From Parietaria judaica (Eukaryota > Streptophyta > Magnoliopsida > Rosales > Urticaceae): DNA of 64,000 nucleotides. This document shows, piece after piece, positions 35,087 through 45,555 of this stretch. Position 1 is the first letter of the stretch; each line of letters starts with the position of its first letter. The DNA lies in contig OX940862.1 in NCBI GenBank assembly GCA_954871525.1, positions 37,626,232 through 37,690,231 of the forward strand, written 5' to 3'. The notes below the pieces were generated by a model. That model did not search any database and had not been told where the DNA came from. It worked only from the letters and a program-made list of their open reading frames with translations. The translations under genes and the position numbers were made by a program.

Positions 35087-38000
35087 ATGTCATCCAAGTC
35101 GACGGAAGGCACGCCCTCTCACCCCACAGAGAGCATCGCCCTAAACACTCGGGCCAAGACCCAAGCTCGTCGAAAGCAGGTCCGTATCCTGCCAGAAACA
35201 AGCACCCGTCGTGAGTCAGCTCACAACGAGGAAAGATTGGTCCGAGTCGAAGAAAGTCTTTTCCGACTGACGGGACTCATCTCCAAACACTTCGAGGGCA
35301 AGCACGCCAACGAAGGAGAGGAGGAGAGCCCTGAAGAAGCCCTCGAACTCACCCAGAAAGAGGCAAACGAAGAACGCCCGGTTCCCGAAAACTCTCAAGG
35401 GCCAGCACAATCACAAACCACCCGACGATGAGCCTTCGATCGACTCGGGGGGTACGAAGGTGCCACCAACAATGCTAGAAGTCGGCGAAGGGAACATCGG
35501 CGACAGAGGCATATCCCGAACGGCGAGGAGGATCTCCGACACCGCCTAGATCTCACCGGACAGCAAAGAGACCGGCAGCAACGCCAAAGCCGGAAAAGGG
35601 AAAGGCCTCATCAACCAGAGGAATCTGGTAGTGACGACAGTTCGAGGAGATCCGACAACTCCCGGCGCCCCCGGCACCAGGAGGGAGAATATGTCATCCC
35701 CGCAATAGGTACTCAGGTGACAACCCCGCCATACGAGGGCCTCAAAAGCGAGCTCCAAACCCTCAAGCGGGAAATGCAGAAGCTCACGGCGGCCCAAAGT
35801 GCTAACCCAGTAACGCGGAGTTTAGCTGAAGGGAACATTTCCCCTCTGGCGGATCACCTGCTCACCGAGGATCTCGACGGTGATCTGAGATTCCCGCTAA
35901 ACCTCATCTACGACGGCTCTACCGACCCAACGTACCACCTGGTGCAATACCAGTTCAACATGCGAGTGAAGAAATGCTCACCCGCCACAATGTGTCAGGC
36001 TTTCTGCCTCACTCTTGCAGGACCCGCCTTCGAATGGTACCAACGCCTTCCGAAAGGGTCCCTCAGGTCCTTCGACGAATCAAACAAAGTCCTACCAACG
36101 CGGATCGATTCACTTCACGTTTCGCCAGCTCAATCTCGCAGCGCAAGCCAAAGTCCTACCTGTGGACCCTCAAGCAACGCAAGGACGAGACATTACAGAC
36201 GTACCTGAAAAGGTTCGTCGAGGAATCAAACAAAGTCGCCAGTTACACGGACGACGACGCCATTACCGCGGTAATCGACGGCCTGCCGCTATGCGATTTC
36301 TCTCGCTCCCTTGTCAAAGATAGGCCAGTCTCAATGGCCGAATTGATGGCAAGGGCAGCTAAAGACATTGCTGTCGACGAATACTTCGGCGGCAGAAACC
36401 AGTTCAACTCTGACGATCAGAGTCGCAACGACCGAAAAGGTGGTAGCGGCGGACCGCAGAGTAGGAAGCAGCACCCACAGCCCAATTCCGGAAGCAGACC
36501 GCCGTTGCACAAACGGACGGAAAAATTCCGGAAAGACGCAAACTTCACCCCCCTGACGGCCTCGCCCGCAATGATCTTCAGCCTCCATGGAGATAAATTC
36601 GGGAGACCGCCGCCACTCAAGAAAAATGCCAAGAAAGACATGAGTCGATACTGCGAATACCACCAGGATCACGGCCATACGACGTCAGAATGCTATCAGC
36701 TGAAAAGGCAGATCGAGCAACTAATTCAGGACGGACAGCTCAAGGAGTTTGTCAAGAAATTAGTCTCGGTAAACGGGAACACCCGCAACCTGAGCCAACA
36801 AGACACCAGACCACAACGCGAAGACAGCCCCATTATATCTCGCGCTGGAAAAGCGCCAGAAGAGGGCAGGCCTTCCCAATTCCATATCATATCAACCATC
36901 ATGGGCGGACCTGAGACTGGAGATTCGAGCAATCAACGAAAGCGATACGCCAGGTCCCTCGGGGAAGACTTTGACGTTCATCAAATCAATGTCACTCACC
37001 TCGGAGGAACACCCCACATGCTCCCCAGCCAAGAGATCACCTTCACCGAGCAGGAGGCACGGAGAATCTCTCACCCGCACAACGACGCCATCGTAACCGA
37101 TATACTAGTCGCCAACAGCCGAGTTCGGCGAGTTCTAATCGACAACGGAAGCTCCGCCGACGTAATCTTCAAATCCGCCTTGATCCAAATGAACCTCGGA
37201 CGATTGGTCCCCGCGCCGGTAAAGACACCCCTTTACGGTTTCAACGGAAAGCCTGTCTACACCGAGGGCGCCATCACCCTGCCCACGACATTCGGATCCG
37301 AGGGAGGAGCCCTGATCACCAAAATGATCAGGTACCTGGTGGTAGATCAACCTTCGGCCTACAATGTCATCCTGGGACGACCTAGCCTCAACAAACTGCA
37401 AGCCATCGCATCTACCTTTCATCTACTCGTCAAGTTCCCGACGGAAAACGGGATAGGGGTTATGAAAGGTAGTCAGCAGGAATCCAGAAATTGCTACGCC
37501 CAGGGTACAAAACCCGGGAAGAACGAGTCGGTTATCAATACGATATGCCAACTCGAGGAAGAACTTCCCGAGTACCCCAGGAACGCAAGGATGTTTGGCG
37601 AGCTAGACCCTCGAGATGACAGGCGCAAACCCACCATGGAACCTTCGTCGGAAGTGACACAGATCCCGATCACGGAAGACCGGCCCGAAAGGACGGTCAC
37701 AATCGGGGCCCAACTCCCGGTCATGATCAAAACCAGGTTGATCGCATTCTTAAGAGAGTTCAAGGATGTGTTTGCCTGGTTACACGCCGACATGCCCGGC
37801 ATTGACCCCGAAATCGCCGTCCACCGATTAAATATCGAAGCGGGAAGAACGCCGAAGATCCAACGCCGGCGCGCCTTCAACCCCGAACGATATCAGGCGA
37901 TCAGCGAAGAGGTCAACAAACTCATCACCGCCGACTTCATCAAAGAAGTGACGTATCCCGACTGGGTGTCCAACGTAGTGATGGTGAAAAAGCCAAACGG

Positions 38001-40977
38001 AAAATGGAGAATCTACATAGATTATTCCGATCTGAACGCGGCATGTCCCAAAGATTGTTTCCCGCTACCAAGAATCGATCAGTTGGTAGACGCCACCGCC
38101 GGCCACCAGCTCATGAGCATGATGGACGCCTACTCAGGATACAACCAAATCCGAATGCACAAGCCTGATCAGATACACACGACATTCGTGACTGATCGAG
38201 GACTCTATTGCTACAAGGTCATGCCATTCGGACTCAAGAACGCCGGAGCCACGTACCAACGCCTGGTCAACAAGATTTTTGCCCCGCTAATTAGGAAGAC
38301 TATGGAGGTATACGTGGACGACGTGATTGTAAAAAGTCTTCGGGAAGAAGACCATGTCAACGATCTGCGAGAGACATTCCTGTTACTGAGAAAGTATCAG
38401 ATGAAGCTAAATCCAGCCAAGTGCGCCTTCGGAGTCGAGTCCGGAAAATTCCTGGGATACATCGTCAATAGACGATGTATTGAGGCTAACCCTGAGAAGA
38501 TCAAGGCCCTCCTCGAAATGAGAAGCCCACAACGGATCAAAGAGGTGCAAAGCCTGAACGGAAGGATCAACGCTCTAGGAAGGTTCGTCTCAAAGGCCAC
38601 GGATCGCTGCCAGCCGTTCTTTCAAGCCCTCAAAGGTGGAAAAAACTTTGTCTGGAACGAGAAGTGCGAAGAAGCCTTCCAAGAGCTGAAAACCTACCTC
38701 GGATCACCTCCCTTGTTGTCAAAACCGAAGGAGGAGGAATCACTCTACCTCTACCTCTCGGTGTCGACTCGAGCTGTGAGCGCTGTGCTGGTCCGGGAAG
38801 AAGACAAGAGGCAATTGCCGATCTATTACATCAGCAAAGCCCTCCTTGACGCTGAAACGCGTTACACACAAATCGAGAAATTGGCGCTAGCCCTGGTCAC
38901 CGCCGCAAGGAAACTCCGCCCATATTTCCAGGCTCACCAAATAGTCGTAAGAACGGAGCACCCGGTCCGAAAGGCACTGCTCAAAGGAACCTCCTCACGA
39001 ATGGCTATCTGGTCACAAGAGCTAGGAGAATACGGCGTCGAGTACCAGGCTAGGGTGGCCGTCAAAGGCCAAGCCGTGGCCGATTTCATCGCTGAGTTCA
39101 CATACGACACCGAGGTCAAAACCGAGGAAGAAATGGACGAAGCACCCAAACCCCCAAAGAGAAAAAATACCCCCGACGGCCCGACCTGGTGCCTGCACGT
39201 CGACGGCGCCTCAAACATGCACGGGTCCGGGGCCGGGATAGTTCTCACCAACCCCGATGGTGAAAAGCTCCGCTACGCCCTGCGCTTCGGGTTCAAGACT
39301 TCAAACAACGAAGCTGAATACGAAGCGCTGCTAGCCGGACTACGAATCGCACACAAGCTCTTGGTGGAAAACCTACGAATCCACTGCGACTCCCAGCTGA
39401 TTGTGAAACAAGTAGAAGGCGAATACCAAGCGAAGGAAGCCCGCATGGTGGCATACCTAGCAGAAACGAGACGACGCCTAGAGCCACTATCCTGGTACGT
39501 GATCACACAGATCCCACGAGACGAGAACTCGGAGGCTGACGCTCTGGCAAGAGCAGCTTCCGGGGCAGGCAACGAAGGACTGGAAAAAGTCCCGATCGAA
39601 TCCCTTAGCAAACGTTCGATAAAGAAACTCGAAACCCCTGACGCCGCAACCAGAAATGGAGCGACGACAGGAATCGAAAAAGAAGCAATCCCAACTCATG
39701 ACAAGGGAATCCTCTCCTTGGCAAGCGAGCCCGGCGAAAGCTGGACCACCCCGGTGAAAGAATACCTGTAATATGGTACTCTCCCGGCCGATCGCAAAGA
39801 AGCCAGACAGCTCAAGCTCCGAGCAACGAGATATGTGCTGCACAACGGAGAACTCTACAAACGAGGTTTCATGCAACCTCTCCTGAAATGCCTCGATGAA
39901 GAAGACGCCAACCTGGTCCTCCGCGAGATCCACGAAGGAATTTGTGGAAACCAATACGCAGGACGATCCCTGGCTCTGAAAACCCTGAAACAAGGATACT
40001 TCTGGCCCACTCTCAAGAAAGACTCCGCCGAAATGGCGCGAAGATGTGACAGATGCCAACGGTTTGCGCAGATCCCGCGACAGCCGGCGGTCCCGCTCTG
40101 CCCTGTGATGGTCCCCCGTCCTTTCGCAAAATGGGGGATCGACCTGATCGGAAAACTCCCAAAGGCACCAGGAGGGGTGGAATACGCCATAGTCGCCATC
40201 GACTACTTCACGAAATGGGTCGAAGCAGAGCCCATGGCAAAGATCACTCAAACGAACACAACGAATTTCATCTGGCGCAATATAGTGTGCCGGCACGGAA
40301 TCCCCGAGTCCATCATCACCGACAACGCTAAGCAGCTCAACAACTTGAACCTCCAGACGTTCTGCCTAGACCTTGGAATAAACAACACCTATTCCTCCCC
40401 GGTCTACCCGCAAGCCAACGGCCAGGTGGAGTCAGTCAACAACGATATCAAGGCAATCCTGAAAAAGAAACTTGACGAGAAGAAAGGGAAATGGGCCGAA
40501 GAATTGCCAGCCGTGCTCTGGGCGTACCGCACCACCGCCAGAAACGCAACGGGCGAAACTCCATTCGCTCTAACGTATGACGTCGAGGCAGTCATCCCCG
40601 CGGAGATCACAGTGCCATCACCACGGGTCGAACTCTACGACCCAGAACAAAACTCCAAAGCACTAAGAGCTGAGCTTGACCTCCTTGAAGAAAGGAGAAA
40701 CGACGCCTATACCCGCTTGGCGGCCCAAAAGCGAATTGTAGAGCGATACTACAATTCGAAAGTCAAGGCAAGACGCTTCCTTGAAGGCAGCCTAGTCCTC
40801 AGAAAAGTGGGGCAGAACACGCAAGTCCAGGGACCCGGAGTCCTGCGACCTACCTGGGAAGGTCCCTACCGCGTCACCGAGGTCATCAGAGACGGAACTT
40901 ATCGACTAGAAGAGATGGGGGGTAAGCGGATTCCCCGTCCCTGGAACGTCGAACATTTGAAGCAATACTACCAGTAA
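35087..40977 (+). pseudogene. gag-pol polyprotein of copy B (two stops, one frameshift, near-complete)
   Basis: Same domain order as copy A: gag, zinc-knuckle-like CEYHQDHGHTTSEC, protease (DNGS at about 37141), reverse transcriptase (YVDD at 38311), degenerate gypsy RNase H, second RNase H (VDGAS at about 39199), integrase (CDRC near 40045; Asp near 40141 and 40318; Glu near 40429) and an EGPYRV C-terminus ending at 40977. Breaks: TGA at 35429-35431 in gag; a frameshift at about 36078-36110, where sequence resembling GAATCAAACAAAGTC from downstream gag replaces the ancestral CTCGCGGAG; and TAA at 39769-39771. The second zinc-finger His of integrase is changed (GNQYAGR, where copy A has GNHYAGR). 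The frame from about 36080 to 40977 is otherwise open. Confidence 0.93.
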
Positions 40978-41401
40978 AACGGCACGCGATGAGAAACGGG
41001 TCGCACACCCGGAGCCAGAAACCTGCGAAGTACGGAGCCGAACAAGCTAAGCAAACGACCAGGAACCCGGCCAGTCTAGGGAAAATCTTCCCTGGAATGT
41101 TCCGATCCAGGTTGAAGCTAAGAAAAAACAAATACAAAAGGCTCCAACACAAGCAGGAAAGCTCGCAGGGAACACGCCCGAAACCATCGTCCCCTCCGCA
41201 AAGCACCCCAGTCGGTCCGGAAATAGCTCCAATGTACCAATCTATGTAAAAGAAGGCACCACAAGAAGTGCCAAGTCAATAGAAAGTTGTTATTTCGACT
41301 ATCACGCATGTCTCTACTTGTATAGTTTTTTCCTAACCCTAACAGATTACTCAAAATTGGGGGGTTACCGGAATAGGCAAAGAGACATAAAAAAAAAGGA
41401 G
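40978..41401 (+). other. Region between pol stop and tandem array, copy B
   Basis: Probable start of the gag-pol 3' UTR. It includes the PPT-like motif at 41353-41367 and a short CCTAACCCTAAC stretch. The equivalent in copy A is about 4172-4624. Confidence 0.6.
41353..41367 (+). other. Internal polypurine-tract-like motif, copy B
   Basis: CAAAATTGGGGGGTT, one substitution from the real PPT core (AAAACTGGGGGGTT) at 49101. It lies just before the array, mirroring 4223-4238 in copy A. Confidence 0.6.
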
Positions 41402-44400
41402 AGTCCTAGCAAAGCCCGGACCTCGATCCCGCTTGTTCAGGCGACCAAGTCCGAAACTGTAAGCCGCCCTCCCAGGCGCTGACATCGGCACCCGAGACAG
41501 TAAGCCGCCCTCCCAGGCGCCAACTTCAGGAAGCCAAACGCCTCACAAGCGTCCTCCAGGCGAAAAGTCCTAGCAAAGCCCGGACCTCGATCCCGCTTGT
41601 TCAGGCGACCAAGTCCGAAACTGTAAGCCGCCCTCCCAGGCGCTGACATCGGCACCCGAGACAGTAAGCCGCCCTCCCAGGCGCCAACTTCGGGAAGCCA
41701 AACGCCTCACAAGCGTCCTCCAGGCGACAAATCCTAGCAAAGCCCGGACCTCGATCCCGCTTGCTCAGGCGACCAAGTCCGAAACTGTAAGCCGCCCTCC
41801 CAGGCGCTGACATCGGCACCCGAGACAGTAAGCCGCCCTCCCAGGCGCCAACTTCGGGAAGCCAAACGCCTTACAAGCGTCCTCCAGGCGACAAGTCCTA
41901 GCAAAGCCCGGACCTCGATCCCGCTTCTTCAGGCGACCAAGTCCGAAACTGTAAGCCGCCCTCCCAGGCGCTGACATCGGCACCCGAGACAGTAAGCCGC
42001 CCTCCCAGGCGCCAACTTTGGGAAGCCAAACGCCTCACAAGCGTCCTCCAGGCGACAAGTCCTAGCAAAGCCCGGACCTCGATCCCGCTTGTTCAGGCGA
42101 CCAAGTCCGAAACTGTAAGCCGCCCTCCCAGGCGCTGACATCGGCACCCGAGACAGTAAGCCGCCCTCCCAGGCGCCAACTTCGGGAAGCCAAACGCCTC
42201 ACAAGCGTCCTCCAGGCGACAAGTCCTAGCAAATCCCGGTCCTCGATCCCGCTTCCTCAGGCGACCAAGTCCGAAACTGTAAGCCGCCCTCCCAGGCGCT
42301 GACATCGGCACCCGAGACAGTAAGCCGCCCTCCCAGGCGCCAACTTCGGGAAGCCAAACGCCTCACAAGCGTCCTCCAGGCGACAAGTCCTAGCAAAGCC
42401 CGGACCTCGATCCCGCTTTTTCAGGTGACCAAGTCCGAAACTGTAAGCCGCCCTCCCAGGCGCTGACATCGGCACCCGAGACAGTAAGCCGCCCTCCCAG
42501 GCGCCAACTTCAGGAAGCCAAACGCCTCACAAGCGTCCTCCAGGCGACAAGTCCTAGCAAAGCCCGAACCTCGATCCCGCTTGCTCAGGCGACCAAGTCC
42601 GAAACTGTAAGCCGCCCTCCCAGGCGCTGACATGGGCACCCGAGACAGTAAGCCGCCCTCCCAGGCGTCAACATCGGGAAGCCAAACGCCTCATAAGCGT
42701 CCTCCAGGCGACAAGTCCTAGCAAAGCCCGGACCTCGATCCCGCTTGTTCAGGCGACAAAGTCCGAAACTGTAAGCCGCCCTCCCAGGCGCCAACTTCGG
42801 GAAGCCAAACGCCTCACAAGCGTCCTCTAGGCGACAAGTCCTAGCAAATCCCGGACCTCGATCCCGCTTGTTCAGGCGACCAAGTCCGAAACTGTAAGCC
42901 GCCCTCCCAGGCGCTGACATCGGCACCCGAGACAGTAAGCCGCCCTCCCAGGCGCCAACTTCGGGAAGCCAAACGCCTCACAAGCGTCCTCCAGGCAACA
43001 AGTCCTAGCAAAGCCCGGACCTCGATCCCGCTTGTTCAGGCGACCAAGTCCGAAACTGTAAGCCGCCCTCCCAGGCGCTGACATCGGCACTCGAGACAGT
43101 AAGCCGCCCTCCCAGGCGCCAACTTCGGGAAGCCGAACGCCTCACAAGCGTCCTCCAGGCGACAAGTCCTAGCAAAGCCCGGACCTCGATCCCGCTTGTT
43201 CAGGCTACCAAGTCCGAAACTGTAAGCCGCCCTCCCAGGCGCTGACATCGGCACCCGAGACAGTAAGCCGCCCTCCCAGGCGCCAACTTCGGGAAGCCAA
43301 ACGCCTCACAAGCGTCCTCCAGGCGACAAGTCCTAGCAAATCCCGGTCCTCGATCCCGCTTCCTCAGGCGACCAAGTCCGAAACTGTAAGCCGCCCTCCC
43401 AGGCGCTGACATCGGCACCCGAGACAGTAAGCCGCCCTCCCAGGCGCCAACTTCGGGAAGCCAAACGCCTCACAAGCGTCCTCCAGGCGACAAGTCCTAG
43501 CAAAGCCCGGACCTCGATCCCGCTTTTTCAGGTGACCAAGTCCGAAACTGTAAGCCGCCCTCCCAGGCGCTTACATCGGCACCCGAGACAGTAAGCCGCC
43601 CTCCCAGGCGCCAACTTCGGGAATCCAAACGCCTCAAAAGCGTCCTCCAGGCGACAAGTCCTAGCAAAGCCCGAACCTCGATCCCGCTTGCTCAGGCGAC
43701 CAAGTCCGAAACTGTAAGCCGCCCTCCCAGGCGCTGACATCGGCACCCGAGACAGTAAGCCGCCCTCCCAGGCGCCAACTTCGGGAAGCCAAACGCCTCA
43801 TAAGCGTCCTCCAGGCGACAAGTCCTAGCAAAGCCCGGACCTCGATCCCGCTTGTTCAGGCGACAAAGTTCGAAACTGTAAGCCGCCCTCCCAGGCGCTG
43901 ACATCGGCACCCGAGACAGTAAGCCGCCCTCCCAGGCGCCAACTTCGGGAAGCCAAATGCCTCACACGCGTCCTCTAGGCGACAAGTCCTAGCAAAGCCC
44001 GGACCTCGATCCCGCTTGTTCAGGCGACCAAGTCCGAAACTGTAAGCCGCCCTCCCAGGCGCTGACATCGGCACCCGAGACAGTAAGCCGCCCTCCCAGG
44101 CGCCAACTTTGGGAAGCCAAACGCCTCACAAGCGTCCTCCAGGCAACAAGTCCTAGCAAAGCCCGGACCTCGATCCCGCTTGTTCAGGCGACCAAGTCCG
44201 AAACTATAAGCCGCCCTCCCAGGCGCTGACATCGGCACTCGAGACAGTAAGCCGCCCTCCCAGGCGCCAACTTCGGGAAGCCGAACGCCTCACAAGCGTC
44301 CTCCAGGCGACAAGTCCTAGCAAAGCCCGGACCTCGATCCCGCTTGTTCAGGCGACCAAGTCCGAAACTGTAAGCCGCCCTCCCAGGCGCTGACATCGGC

Positions 44401-45180
44401 ACCCGAGACAGTAAGCCGCCCTCCCAGGCGCCAACTTCGGGAAGCCAAACGCCTCACAAGCGTTCTCCAGGCGACAAGTCCTAGCAAAGCCCGGACCTCG
44501 ATCCCGCTTGCTCAGGCGACCAAGTCCGAAACTGTAAGCCGCCCTCCCAGGCGCTGACATCGGCACCCGAGACAGTAAGCCGCCCTCCCAGGCGCCAACT
44601 TTGGGAAGCCAAACGCGTCACAAGCGTCCTCTAGGCGACAAGTCCTAGCAAAGCCCGGACCTCGATCCCGCTTGTTCAGGCGACCAAGTCCGAAACTGTA
44701 AGCCGCCCTCCCAGGCGCTGAAATTGGCACCCGAGACAGTAAGCCGCCCTCCCAGGCGCCAACTTCGGGAAGCCAAACGCCTCACAAGCGTCCTCCAGGC
44801 GACAAGTCCTAGCAAAGCCCGGACCTCGATCCCGCTTGTTCAGGCGACCAAGTCCGAAACTGTAAGCCGCCCTCCCAGGCGCTGACATCGGCACCCGAGA
44901 CAGTAAGCCGCCCTCCCAGGCGCCAACTTCGGGAAGCCAAACGCCTCACAAGCGTCCTCCAGGCGACAAGTCCTAGCAAATCCCGGTCCTCGATCCCGCT
45001 TGCTCAGGCGACCAAGTCCGAAACTGTAAGCCGCCCTCCCAGGCGCTGACATCGGCACCCGAGACAGTAAGCCGCCCTCCCAGGCGCCAACTTCGGGAAG
45101 CCAGACGCCTCACAAGCGTCCTCCCGGCACAAAGTCCTAGCAAGGCCAGGACTCCAATCCCGCCTGCTCAGGCATCTAAG
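41402..45180. repeat. 164-bp satellite-like tandem array, 23 units, copy B
   Basis: Units start at 41402 and recur every 164 bp, 22 full units plus one of 123 bp at about 42715-42837, ending in a diverged partial unit from about 45134. Each unit contains GTAAGCCGCCCTCCCAGGCG twice, 41 bp apart, and two further CAGGCGAC-type cores, so 164 may derive from four about 41-bp monomers. Shared private variants show that about seven units (from 42223) were copied to 43330 onward. The length is not a multiple of three, so recurring 72-codon frames are by-products, not genes. Tandem repeats in 3' regions of Tat/Ogre elements are a known source of satellites. Confidence 0.96.
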
Positions 45181-45555
45181 AATAAAGCCAGAGACATAAC
45201 TTTGGTAGAAAGCAAGAAAAAGACCGCCCCGAAGAAAGCTCAACAAAGCTCGGGGGGTCGGAAGCCTATCTCGAAAGGCGCGAAGTACGTCAGATACATC
45301 AGGGTTACCGCCGGTAAAAGGACCGGAAACCGAACCAAATCGCCTGGGATAGTAGAAACCTGCAACAAAAGAAAGAAGGGGTAAAACCGAGAAAAGCGGC
45401 GCAACCTCAATCGAGGCACACAGAGACATGATATACAAAGTGGCAACTAAAGTCGAATATGTACAAGCCATGCCCAGAAGGCGTCAGTCAAAACCCCACC
45501 ACAGGCGGTGGATACTACAAAACTCTGAAAGAAAAGTACAGAGAGATGCGCTATG
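45181..45555 (-). other. Probable 3' UTR of the antisense gene, copy B
   Basis: Lies between the array and the antisense stop at 45556. It matches 3060-3476 in copy A. No gene seen on the plus strand. Confidence 0.45.

Noticed and set aside
35974..36120. ATG at 35974 as a genuine start of a pol-only ORF in copy B
   Set aside because: The frame before about 36080 is out of phase with gag; copy A shows gag and pol in one frame, so this start is a product of the frameshift.
41330..41346. Telomere-like CCTAACCCTAAC (and GTTAGGGTTAGG at 4249-4260)
   Set aside because: Fewer than two full heptamers of CCCTAAA type and the same position in both Tat copies; chance motif of the element.
41437..45058. 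A ladder of about twenty 72-codon minus-strand ORFs, one per array unit
   Set aside because: They recur every 164 bp because the repeat does; 164 is not a multiple of three and the frame closes in every unit. By-product of the satellite, not a gene family.
41402..45180. CRISPR-like repeat/spacer pattern
   Set aside because: The whole 164-bp unit is repeated, with no unique spacers, and it lies inside a plant retrotransposon.
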